Shown: piece after piece, positions 7,122 to 15,871 of the stretch
Position numbering within the stretch: the first letter of the stretch is position 1
Layout of the letters: every line of letters begins with the position of its first letter
Assembly (NCBI GenBank): GCA_021778575.1
Contig: JAJYCH010000017.1
Coordinates: 1-17,269, forward strand
Length of the DNA: 17,269 nucleotides
Reading direction: 5' to 3'
Source of the DNA: Planctomycetota bacterium
GTDB lineage: Bacteria > Planctomycetota > Planctomycetia > Isosphaerales > Isosphaeraceae
The notes under the pieces: model-generated
The model's input: only the letters and a program-made list of their open reading frames with translations
Told to the model about the DNA's origin: nothing
The model's database searches: none
Translations under genes and position numbers: made by a program

Positions 7122-8441
7122 TCAACGTCGGGCCGCCAGGACCGGCCAGACGTCTCCTCGCTTGTCGTGGACCTTCTGGAACGCTCGTTCTCGTTCGAGG
7201 CGGGTTTGCTGGTGGAGGTCGAGGTAGAGCTGTTTCTCGGCCTCGGCGAAAACCTTGCCTCGGCGGCTCATCACGGTCTCGGCGGTGCTGAAGAGTTGGT
7301 CGAGCGCAAACCCGGGCGCGACCCGACCATACAGGACCGAGGAGAACGACGGGATGTGCTTGGGCAAGAGCAGGCCGGCGGGCAGGACGTTGCACATCAC
7401 GCCGATGCTCGTGCCGGTGTTGAGCATCGATCCCAGACCGGTCCGCGTGTGGTCGCCCACGAAACAGCCGACCTTAGCCTGGCCGGTCGCGACGGGGTCG
7501 CCGCTGATCGGGACGTGAACCTCGCCGTAGTCGTTCCGGAGGTCGCTATTCGAGGTGATCGCGCCCAGGTTCACCCACTCACCGATATAAGCATGACCGA
7601 GGAAGCCTTCGTGATACTTGTTCGAGTGGCCGTGGACGATGCTCGCCTCGACCTCGCCGCCGATCCGGCAGTTCGGGCCGATGGTGGTTCCGCCGCGAAT
7701 GTTGGCCCGAAAGAGCTGGGTGTCGCGACCGATCGAGCACGGCCCCTCGACCCGGGTGAACGGCTGAATCCAGGCCCCCTGCCCGACCGTGATCGGTCCG
7801 TTGGTCGTATCAAAGACGGTGTACGGGTCGACCCGGGCCGACTCGTGGATCGACAGCCGGTCGGACGGACCGACGATCGCCGCGCTGGCGAGATGGCGGT
7901 TGGTGAGCCCAGGGTTGGCATCCGTCGCGAAGTCGAGCGTGAGGTAATCCGGGTTCCGGGCGACCAGGTCCCAGGGGCGAGCGATCCACTCGCCGCCGAC
8001 CTCGCGGCATTCGAGCCGGGTCATCAGCTCGTCGAACCAGCCGTCGACTCCGCCGGCTTGCAGGCCCACCGCGTCGGCCCCATCCACCCAGGCGAAGGCG
8101 GGCTGGCCATCGCAAAGACCGATCCAGGAAGCCCCTTCGGAGACGCTCGTCCCGTTGAACCCGACCGGAGCGACCCAGCGACCATTGCCGACCAGGACCG
8201 GGCCTCGGGCAAGCCAGTCGGCATCGTTGACGGTGGTCTGCGGGTCGCGGACTCGCTGGACCGGAGCCAGGAACGAGCGGACGACGGCACCTCGGCGAGC
8301 CGTGCCGGGGCCGACTCCGAATGCCCGGGCGAGCTTGTGTCCGAGCGAGCTGGAACCCAGGAGCAGGTCGAAGACCGGCCGGGTCAGCGTCAAGGGTTCG
8401 AGACCGGAGACCGCGTTATCCTCGACCAGGCAGAGTCGCAT
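7122..8441 (-). CDS. GlmU-like putative sugar-nucleotide transferase with left-handed beta-helix
   Basis: A 439-residue cytoplasmic protein of the alternative GlmU group (GlmU N-terminal-like domain plus hexapeptide repeats). It is likely to act on UDP-GlcNAc-type or related sugar nucleotides. The start 'MRLCLVEDNAVSGLEPLTLT' and 'RPVFDLLLGSSSLGHKL' match the shortened nucleotidyltransferase-like N-domain of the group. Hexapeptide turns run from about 196 to 370 ('SIHESARVDPYTVFD', 'ITVGQGAWIQPF', 'IGRDTQLFRANIRGGTTIGP'). The 'GHAYIGEWVNLGAITSNSDL' segment matches the GlmU acetyltransferase site region (GH-x-Y-x-G ... GA-x-T-x-N). About 60 extra residues form a charged helical tail. The ATG at 8441 is preferred over one four codons earlier, because GGAGGG then sits four bases upstream. 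The canonical uridyltransferase glycine loop is not seen, so the first activity may be absent or altered. Confidence 0.85.
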   Translation of the reverse strand: MRLCLVEDNAVSGLEPLTLTRPVFDLLLGSSSLGHKLARAFGVGPGTARRGAVVRSFLAPVQRVRDPQTTVNDADWLARGPVLVGNGRWVAPVGFNGTSVSEGASWIGLCDGQPAFAWVDGADAVGLQAGGVDGWFDELMTRLECREVGGEWIARPWDLVARNPDYLTLDFATDANPGLTNRHLASAAIVGPSDRLSIHESARVDPYTVFDTTNGPITVGQGAWIQPFTRVEGPCSIGRDTQLFRANIRGGTTIGPNCRIGGEVEASIVHGHSNKYHEGFLGHAYIGEWVNLGAITSNSDLRNDYGEVHVPISGDPVATGQAKVGCFVGDHTRTGLGSMLNTGTSIGVMCNVLPAGLLLPKHIPSFSSVLYGRVAPGFALDQLFSTAETVMSRRGKVFAEAEKQLYLDLHQQTRLERERAFQKVHDKRGDVWPVLAARR

Positions 8442-8459
8442 CGATCCCTCCATGCTTCC

Positions 8460-8475
8460 CGGGCGATCTCGCCCG
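8460..8475. repeat. Short inverted repeat in the leader of the GlmU-like gene
   Basis: CGGGCGA and TCGCCCG form a 7-base inverted repeat with a two-base centre, 18 bases before the GlmU-like start. It could be a small leader hairpin or an operator. There is no T-tract. Confidence 0.3.
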
Positions 8476-8546
8476 ATTCGGCGTCATGCCTTCATTCTAA
8501 GAACCGGGGCCAGGCTGCCCTGGTTTTCCCTCAAGCAGGGCTGGCG

Positions 8547-9038
8547 TCAACGGCGATTGCCGACGGTCAGGAATTCGAGATGATCGGTCGCCAGATCCAG
8601 AACAGCCACCGACCAGGGCTTGGCGCGGTGCAAGGCCCCGGGGTTGATCCAGCGGGTGGTCCCTCGCCGTTCGTCATCGGCGCAATGGGTGTGCCCGGAC
8701 AAAAAGTAGTCGGGATTGGTGTCGGCCAGGCGACTGATCTCGCGTCCCGAGTCGCCGTGAGTGACGGCGATCGTTCGCCCTTCGACGGTGATCGTCCCCC
8801 CCTTGCCCAGGCAGGTCCCTCCCGATTCGAGAATCGCCTTGTTGAGCGCGACGTGGTTGTAGTCGTTATTGCCAAAGACGTAAGTCGTTGGCAGACCAGC
8901 ACATTCTCGGACGATAGCGGGTTCGGTGATGTCGCCGCAATGGATCAACATCTCGGCACCAGCCCGGATCAGCGCGGTGATCGCCTCCGAGGTTCGCTCC
9001 ACCTGGTCGTGCGTGTCCGACAGAATGCCGATCTTCAT
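8547..9038 (-). CDS. YfcE/MJ0936-type metallophosphoesterase
   Basis: A 163-residue cytoplasmic phosphodiesterase of the calcineurin-like fold, small YfcE subgroup, using a two-metal centre. Every metal-binding motif is present and in order: D8 and H10 ('ILSDTHD'), D36 ('HCGDI'), N57 ('FGNND'), H94 ('VTHGD'), H116 and H118 ('SGHTHC'). 'RWINPGALHRAK' closes the domain as usual. Length is normal for the family. The frame is open upstream to 9428, but the ATG at 9038 starts exactly at the conserved first strand and has AAAGGG seven bases before it. Natural substrate is unknown; YfcE acts on artificial phosphodiesters. It is the first gene of the minus-strand series, 105 bases before the GlmU-like gene. 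Confidence 0.92.
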   Translation of the reverse strand: MKIGILSDTHDQVERTSEAITALIRAGAEMLIHCGDITEPAIVRECAGLPTTYVFGNNDYNHVALNKAILESGGTCLGKGGTITVEGRTIAVTHGDSGREISRLADTNPDYFLSGHTHCADDERRGTTRWINPGALHRAKPWSVAVLDLATDHLEFLTVGNRR

Positions 9039-9360
9039 GGATGCCCTTTCGCGCTCGCTAACAGTTGCCCGGTTCACCGTCTCTCGATCAATCGTACCGG
9101 AATCGACTGGCCCGACGCGCATTGGCAAGGTAAAATCAAGATGGCTCGTTCGAGGAATCGGCCCGATCGTCCGCGACCCGGCTTCCGGGGCGGCGCTCGA
9201 TTCGCCCCTCAAACGACTCCGGCGGCCCCTGATTGGGGCCATCGGGCGGCTGGCCGAGTGGAAACGGTCGGTCGCGGGATGGAGTCCCCTTGCGGTTCGC
9301 ACCGGTGAACCTCCCGGACTCCACCCCCGGTTTAACCCGCGTCGCGCGGGGAGGTCCCCA

Positions 9361-9591
9361 ATGTCGGTTGCGATCCGCTTCGAACGTCTGATCCCGTCGG
9401 TCATCTCGGAACCGGCTCCCACCTCCACCTACCGCCCGAGCTTCGCCGAAGCTCCTGACTGCGGTGGTCATTATGCCGAAGCCCCGGAATCGTACCAGGG
9501 TCGGTCGGCCGAAGCCCCCGACGCGGGCGAGGCTCGTTCGTTCTGTCACCAGATGGAGTCCCACTTCACCCATGGCCGAAGCCAGAGCTGA
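9361..9591 (+). CDS. Possible small repeat-containing ORF, 76 residues
   Basis: The ATG at 9361 follows GGGGAGG with suitable spacing. The frame encodes 'SFAEAPD', 'HYAEAPE' and 'RSAEAPD' at 30- and 33-base steps, so the repeats stay in phase. Against it: no known family, no signal peptide, ordinary composition at the start, and the ribosome site can be caught in a GGGG-AGGT-CCCC hairpin at 9348-9359. A fourth copy of the DNA core (9575) is out of frame. It lies alone on the plus strand between two minus-strand genes. It may be a real small protein or only repetitive intergenic DNA. Confidence 0.25.
   Translation: MSVAIRFERLIPSVISEPAPTSTYRPSFAEAPDCGGHYAEAPESYQGRSAEAPDAGEARSFCHQMESHFTHGRSQS
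9445..9521 (+). repeat. Three spaced 14-base repeats (GCCGAAGCYCCKGA-like)
   Basis: Copies lie at 9445-9458, 9475-9488 and 9508-9521, with the fixed core GCCGAAGC and variable ends. A shorter core GCCGAAGCC recurs at 9575. The first copy lies within a perfect inverted repeat, GAGCTTCG-C-CGAAGCTC, at 9438-9454. The copies are separated by unique sequence of unequal length and are too few and too short for a CRISPR array. Confidence 0.6.
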
Positions 9592-9721
9592 GCGATCGGG
9601 CCAGGATCTCGATTCGAGACACCGCAGGCCCGACCGCACCGTTCTACCGGCACTGGAATAACGTGGCCCGCCTCTCCTGTTCGGGCCTCGCGCAATCCAG
9701 GCCGGAAGAACTGAACTGATC

Positions 9722-9763
9722 GGACGCTCCGCCGTGCCAGAATTCTGGTCCGGTGGGGCGTCC
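9722..9763 (+). terminator. 42-base near-perfect palindrome, probable terminator or mRNA end hairpin
   Basis: The two 21-base halves (9722-9742 and 9743-9763) pair along their whole length with one mismatch and three T-G pairs, ending in the EcoRI-like core CCAGAATTCTGG. As plus-strand RNA the three T-G pairs become stable G-U pairs; as minus-strand RNA they become mismatches, leaving a weaker stem. The plus-strand tail is GTGTTAATTT, a poor U-tract. It lies 17 bases past the lactate permease stop, so it may also end or protect that mRNA. Strand is therefore uncertain. Confidence 0.5.
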
Positions 9764-9779
9764 GTGTTAATTTCCTCGC

Positions 9780-11465
<1,686 letters not shown>

Positions 11466-11479
11466 GATCTTGCTCCAGG

Positions 11480-11549
11480 GGACTCAGGACTCAGGACTCG
11501 GGACTCGGGACTCGGGACTTGGGACTTGAGACTTGGGACTTGGGACTGA
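11480..11549 (-). repeat. Heptamer minisatellite (GGACTYG, ten units) in the lctP leader
   Basis: Ten consecutive 7-base units run without interruption: GGACTCA twice, GGACTCG three times, GGACTTG twice, AGACTTG once, GGACTTG once and GGACTGA once. The gradual drift from C to T along the array shows it grew by local duplication. It fills most of the space between the giant cytochrome stop and the lctP start, so it lies in the lctP 5' leader or promoter. On the lctP strand it reads as CCCRAGT-type heptamers, similar in style to the short tandem heptamers known from cyanobacteria. Confidence 0.9.
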
Positions 11550-11598
11550 AAACTTCGGGTGGTGCCAGGCTCGGCGCGGTCCACCATTTTTGCTCTCG

Positions 11599-14500
11599 CT
11601 AATCCGCCAGCTTGTGAATGCTGTTGTGAATCTTCCCCTCGATCGTCACGCCGTTGGAGCCTTTGAGCTGGTAATGGATCTCCATGCCTTGGGTGGGATG
11701 AATCTCGGGAATGGTCAACAAGACCGTCCGGCCATCTTCGGACAAGGATGTCGCGGCGACAGTCAGCGGCTTCTCGTCGTAATGCTTCGAGCCATAGCCG
11801 GCCGACCGCTTGAGTGACCATGTTTTCAAGGAGAACTGCGACGGGTTGACCGACTCGCGGTCGATGGGCTCGGTGAAAGTGATCCGCAACCCTTGCTTCG
11901 TCGCCTGCAAGGCGGTGGGCAGGAACATGGGCTTGCCCGTGGCCCTGAGCCGGTAAAAGCCGCCGGGATCGGTCTGATTGCCGGCCCAGGCGAACATCCC
12001 GAGGGCGTAGAACTGGCCATCCTTCGGGTGAAACCGACCACGCATCACGCCAGTCGGAAAGGTCGCGATCGGCAGCGAGATCATTCCGCCCTGCATCACG
12101 CCGCCGACAGTCTCGTGAGGGACGACGTAAACCTTGCCGTTGCCGTATGACAGGTTCAGCAGCGACCCCTTGAGCGGACCCCAGGCGTCGCTGGTCACCC
12201 GCACAACTTCGGCGGGGGAACGGTCGAAGTCGTTGGTGATCCAGCAAATCGGCGGCTCCATGGCCGTGTCCGACGTGTCGGTCACGTCGTGATAACCCCA
12301 CATGTTACCGTAAAAGCCGCCGACCTTGACATGGTTGATCCGGTTCTTGGGTGTCCAGAATCCTTCCTGATCGGTGAGGAAGAAAGTCCCGTCATCGTTG
12401 ACGCAGACACCGTTGGGTGCGCGGAAGCCGGTGGCGAGGATGTCGGTCTTGAGACCATCCGGGCTGACCCGGAGCAGCGTCCCGTGCTGCGGGACGACGG
12501 CGACCTTGCCGTGACGCGCCGCCTTGGCGTAATAGAAGTTGCCGGCGGCGTCGGTTTGCAGGTCCATCGCGAATTCGTGGAAGTGCTCGGTCACCTGGTG
12601 ATCGTTGTTGAAGTTCTCATAGAAGTCGGTCTCGCCATCACCGTTGAGGTCGCGGAGGATCACGATCTGATCGCGACAGGTGACGAAGATCTTGCCATCG
12701 ACCACCTTCAGTCCTAGCGGCTGAAACAGGCCCGACGCGATCCGTTTCCACGATAGTTCACCTGAACCCGCGTCGAGCCCGCCAACGAGCCAGACGTCGC
12801 CGTCCCAGGTGCAGACGACCGCTTGCCGGCCGTTCGCGAGGAAGTCGAACCCGGTCGGGCGGATCTGGCTGAGCCACGGGTTGACCTCCGGGAGCCCGAA
12901 CGTATCGACGGCGAACGGGCCATCGCTCGGACCGGATTTGATCGGCGTCTTCAGGACTTCGGGCCACCGCGAAGCCCCTCCTCGGATCAGCGCGGCCAGG
13001 TCGGCGAGCGGCCCTTGCTTGATCGATTGAGCCAGAGCCTGGGCGTCGCCGCCATGAGGGACGCGAACCAGCTTGAGCGCGAACCGGAGCGGGTCGTTAC
13101 CAGCGGGGATTGTCAGACGAAGATCCCCTTCACTGGTGTTCGACCAGGTCAGGCCGGGAATCGTTGGAGTCACGCCGACCAGGATTCCCGCGTCCTCGGC
13201 GACGGCCGTGCCCTTTCGGACAATCCGGGCGTCCGAGCCATGAGCCGACTGATCCTTGACGACCTCGCCCTGGCTTTCGCCAGGCTTCCACCAGGCAACG
13301 GTCCGGGCGTCGTTCGCCTGCCAGGGTCCAGCCACCTCGACGGGCGTGAGAACCTGCTTGAACAGGCGGACCTCGGCAATCTGGCCGTCAAAGTAGCTGA
13401 GCGGCTGGGGGAACTCGGGAGCCGAGAAGCCGACCCGATGGATTCGACCGTCGAGCTCCCCGTGCGGCGTCAGTTCCTTCTCTCCGGCAGGCTTCCCATC
13501 GATGAACAGACGGGCCCGGTGGGTCTTCCCCTCCGAGGTCAGAACGGCGTCGTGCCAGGCTCCGTCGTCGACCCGACGATTCGATGTGAGAGCGCCCACC
13601 CAGCCGATGTCGAACACGAGCCGGCCATTGCGAATGAAGAGTGACTTGCCGTCGTGGACCCAATCGTCGCCGGGCCTGGTCTCGCAGAACAGAGTCCCCC
13701 CTTTGCGGGTCTGGAACCGGACGGCGATCGAGTAATCGCCGTCTGTCATGTCGAAATCTTGAAGCTTCTCGATCTCGAAATACGCGCTGCCATTGAACGA
13801 AAGCTCGGGCCGATCGGCGACGGGTCGCGGAGTCGCCGGCGGCTCGGGCTCAAGCAGGGCGAAGGATCGCGACGAGTCAAGGCTGAACTGTCGCAGACGT
13901 GACTTCGACCCCGCGCGTCGAGCGACCTGCACCACCATCGGTCGATCGCGACGACCGATGGCGAGATTCCGGACGAAGACGGGCGACGACTCCAGGGTCT
14001 CGACCTCGGGCATCTCCAGAACTTCCGTCTGACCGACCGTGTACGAGAACACCACGCGGTCACCGCTCCGGTACTGGCCGCGGTAGTGCGACCAGTCGCG
14101 GGGGAGCGGCCCGTAAGGCAGTCCGTCGCGGCCCCGAATCCGAGGATCGACGAATGATCCGGTTTGCGGGTCGGCCCAGCCTGGACCGGCGGGATTGACC
14201 AGTTCGACAAGGCCGACGAGCTTGGGATGAACGCCGTGCTGACCGTTGAAGTTGATCCCGCTCCAGTCGATGAAGCCGGTCCCGCTCCACGACGCCGCCA
14301 GCCTCATCGTATCGTGGTCGAACAGGCTCCAGTTTCGACCCCGCGAGACCCCTCCAGGACCGGCATCGAGGCGAACAGCGATCCCTTTGTAGGCGAAGTT
14401 CGACGCGTCGGTGCTGATCTCGTAGGTCGCCGCCAAGGCCGGGCCGTAGTCCATCGCCGACCAGGGCTCGATCGTCGAAGGGGCCGGGCCTCGCGTCTTC

Positions 14501-15486
14501 CCCTTGGGGAGAGAGTCGAGATAGGCGCGGTCGACGGCGGCGTACTGACCGGGGTTGTCGGTCTTGAGATAAGTCTCGCGGATGTAATGGATCACGTCAT
14601 ACTTCTGCGACGGGACCATCCAGGTCTGCGGCGGCATCTGGCCAAAACCGTGGGTGAGCGTCCGGTACAGGCTGAGCGGGTCCTTGCCGTTCTTGAACTG
14701 GCCCGAGGCGAACCGGAGCGACGTCGGCAACGATCCGACCTCGGTCTTTGTGCCATGGCAGTTGATGCAGACTCGTTTATAAACGGCTTCGCCGCGTGCC
14801 AGGCTGGCGGGACCGAGGTCGGCGATCATCCCGGCGTGGTCGATCTCGCGTTCGTAGTCGGGAACCTTCAAGCCCACGATCCGCGAGGGATCGGGCACGA
14901 GCGATCGGGCCCGGTCGGGGCCACCGTCGGCGATCTCGCGAAGATAGCGGATCAGGTCGAGGAACTGCCCGCGCGAGTTCAGACCGTTCAACAGGCCGGC
15001 GGGCATGATCGACGAGCCGCCTTCGGTCCGCTGTTCGATGTCCCGCTTGAGGATCGTGATCGGCTTGCCGTCCGACGGGTCGCGGAGGATAACCCGGTCG
15101 GCCTGATCCTCGGCCATCAATCCGGTGACGACCTTACCATCTGCCGTCGCGACCTGGACGGTCTCGTAACCCTTCTTGATGACCTTCGAGGGGTGCAAGA
15201 TCGACTCGATCAGATAGGCATCGGTCACCTCGCGCCCCAGCTTCGTCAGGTCAGGGCCAATGGGGTCGAGCTTGCCGTCGATCGAGACATGGCACTTCAC
15301 GCAGTTCAGGGACGGTTGATAGAACAGGAGCGCGCCTCGGGCGGCATCCCCTTGCTGGCGAGCGGCGGTCCCCAGCGTGGCTGGATCTTCCTTGTTGAGA
15401 GACTCTTCGAGAAGCTGACCGGGAACTCCGTCGGCCGACAGTCCCGCCACGACGAGCAAAGCGAGGCCCAGTAAGAGGGGATTCAT
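11599..15486 (-). CDS. Giant exported multi-domain cytochrome c / LamG / beta-propeller protein
   Basis: A 1295-residue exported protein. After a signal peptide ('MNPLLLGLALLVVAGLSADG') comes a Planctomycete-type heme domain with CVKCH at 62-66, 'GPDLTKLGREVTDAYLIESI' and 'SSIMPAGL', whose methionine may be the distal ligand. A second cytochrome c domain has CINCH at 240-244 and 'GQMPP'. Roughly 340-520 fits the DUF6797-type domain of such proteins ('RNWSLFDHDTMRLAASWSGT'). About 560-760 is a LamG/concanavalin-like domain ending 'FDGQIAEVRLFKQVLTPVEV'. About 860-1170 is a glucose/sorbosone-dehydrogenase-like propeller ('NGDGETDFYENFNNDHQVTE'), and the last 110 residues look Ig-like. This suggests sugar or polymer binding, oxidation in the propeller and electron transfer to the hemes; the substrate is unknown. 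The ATG at 15486 has GGGAG 11 bases upstream; an in-frame TTG at 15504 is less likely. Confidence 0.93.
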   Translation of the reverse strand: MNPLLLGLALLVVAGLSADGVPGQLLEESLNKEDPATLGTAARQQGDAARGALLFYQPSLNCVKCHVSIDGKLDPIGPDLTKLGREVTDAYLIESILHPSKVIKKGYETVQVATADGKVVTGLMAEDQADRVILRDPSDGKPITILKRDIEQRTEGGSSIMPAGLLNGLNSRGQFLDLIRYLREIADGGPDRARSLVPDPSRIVGLKVPDYEREIDHAGMIADLGPASLARGEAVYKRVCINCHGTKTEVGSLPTSLRFASGQFKNGKDPLSLYRTLTHGFGQMPPQTWMVPSQKYDVIHYIRETYLKTDNPGQYAAVDRAYLDSLPKGKTRGPAPSTIEPWSAMDYGPALAATYEISTDASNFAYKGIAVRLDAGPGGVSRGRNWSLFDHDTMRLAASWSGTGFIDWSGINFNGQHGVHPKLVGLVELVNPAGPGWADPQTGSFVDPRIRGRDGLPYGPLPRDWSHYRGQYRSGDRVVFSYTVGQTEVLEMPEVETLESSPVFVRNLAIGRRDRPMVVQVARRAGSKSRLRQFSLDSSRSFALLEPEPPATPRPVADRPELSFNGSAYFEIEKLQDFDMTDGDYSIAVRFQTRKGGTLFCETRPGDDWVHDGKSLFIRNGRLVFDIGWVGALTSNRRVDDGAWHDAVLTSEGKTHRARLFIDGKPAGEKELTPHGELDGRIHRVGFSAPEFPQPLSYFDGQIAEVRLFKQVLTPVEVAGPWQANDARTVAWWKPGESQGEVVKDQSAHGSDARIVRKGTAVAEDAGILVGVTPTIPGLTWSNTSEGDLRLTIPAGNDPLRFALKLVRVPHGGDAQALAQSIKQGPLADLAALIRGGASRWPEVLKTPIKSGPSDGPFAVDTFGLPEVNPWLSQIRPTGFDFLANGRQAVVCTWDGDVWLVGGLDAGSGELSWKRIASGLFQPLGLKVVDGKIFVTCRDQIVILRDLNGDGETDFYENFNNDHQVTEHFHEFAMDLQTDAAGNFYYAKAARHGKVAVVPQHGTLLRVSPDGLKTDILATGFRAPNGVCVNDDGTFFLTDQEGFWTPKNRINHVKVGGFYGNMWGYHDVTDTSDTAMEPPICWITNDFDRSPAEVVRVTSDAWGPLKGSLLNLSYGNGKVYVVPHETVGGVMQGGMISLPIATFPTGVMRGRFHPKDGQFYALGMFAWAGNQTDPGGFYRLRATGKPMFLPTALQATKQGLRITFTEPIDRESVNPSQFSLKTWSLKRSAGYGSKHYDEKPLTVAATSLSEDGRTVLLTIPEIHPTQGMEIHYQLKGSNGVTIEGKIHNSIHKLAD

Positions 15487-15578
15487 GATCGTGAGTACTC
15501 CCAAAGGGCTTCGCCCGAGTCGTCTCGAACGGAAACCGGCGGGTCAGGCGCTTGAGTCTCAGTGGGGGCGGGCTGACG

Positions 15579-15606
15579 ATGATAACACACCTCATAAAAG
15601 CCACAA
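15579..15606 (-). promoter_or_regulatory. Possible promoter of the giant cytochrome gene
   Basis: On the minus strand, TATCAT (15584-15579, five of six to the -10 consensus) lies 16 bases after TTGTGG (15606-15601, three of six to -35), in the most AT-rich part of the gap and about 93 bases before the start codon. The match is moderate and not unique proof. Confidence 0.35.
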
Positions 15607-15748
15607 AAGTTGCCGGCACGGATTTTTCGGGCTCACCCCGGCGACTTTGTGGCGATATTCCATCCCCACGTTCGGTTTGGCACGTAGTATGGATGAAGAA
15701 GCAGTCGCCGGACTTCCGGCCGTTTACCGTCACGTCCAAAACGAACCC

Positions 15749-15817
15749 AATCGTCCGGACAATCGTCCGCCGATCGGATCAAGCCGGCGCGCGGCGAAAG
15801 GCCGGACAATCGTCCGG
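15749..15817. repeat. Three AATCGTCCG repeats forming two GGACAATCGTCC palindromes
   Basis: AATCGTCCG occurs at 15749-15757, 15761-15769 and 15809-15817. The second and third copies are each part of GGAC-AATC-GTCC, an imperfect palindrome, at 15757-15768 and 15803-15814 (46 bases apart). A related GACAATCGTC lies at 15939-15948 inside the C39 gene. They may be paired operator sites or relics of a duplicated hairpin. Confidence 0.5.
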
Positions 15818-15819
15818 CC
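15797..15819 (-). terminator. Hairpin terminator after the C39 peptidase gene
   Basis: On the minus strand a perfect 8-base stem, GGCCGGAC/GTCCGGCC, closes over a GATT loop and is followed by TTTC. It begins 53 bases past the C39 stop. The short T-run makes it a moderate rho-independent terminator. Confidence 0.5.
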
Positions 15820-15871
15820 TGCTCTCTCAATATCGTTGGCCCTGCGGTCGTCCGAACCGGGATCTTCGGTC

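Larger units (their letters stand above)
9039..9779. other. Structured intergenic space, 741 bases
   Basis: No large gene is convincing. Hairpins occur at 9187-9208 (GGGGCG, 10-base loop, CGCCCC) and 9224-9240 (GGCCCC, TGATT, GGGGCC). A possible small ORF with three AEAP repeats lies at 9361-9591 and a 42-base palindrome at 9722-9763. A TAAAAT at 9131-9136 could be a plus-strand -10 but lacks a good -35. The density of structure is higher than in the other gaps of this window. Confidence 0.5.
15487..15871. other. Intergenic space, 385 bases, between C39 peptidase and giant cytochrome
   Basis: No gene is convincing on either strand. It holds a possible promoter for the giant cytochrome (15579-15606), two GGACAATCGTCC palindromes, and the hairpin that may end the C39 operon (15797-15819). 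Confidence 0.5.

Noticed and set aside
7167..9308. A 713-codon open frame on the plus strand
   Set aside because: It runs antisense to the GlmU-like and phosphoesterase genes, which have clear families. Its translation is rich in Arg, Asp and Gly and matches nothing. High G+C produces such long antisense frames.
9240..9335. A tRNA-like stretch (GGCCGAGTGG resembling a Ser/Leu D-arm, and GGTTCGCACC resembling a T-arm)
   Set aside because: No acceptor stem pairs the two ends, the T-stem is too short and no anticodon arm fits, so it is a chance resemblance.
9039..9428. An N-terminal extension of the phosphoesterase
   Set aside because: The extension is Arg/Gly/Ser-rich without conservation signals, and the family begins exactly at the ATG at 9038 with its own ribosome site.
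11480..11549. CRISPR-like repeats
   Set aside because: Units are 7 bases and directly adjacent with no spacers, which makes it a minisatellite.
14164..15474. A 436-codon open frame on the plus strand
   Set aside because: It is antisense to the heme domains of the giant cytochrome, has no recognisable domain and no good ribosome site.
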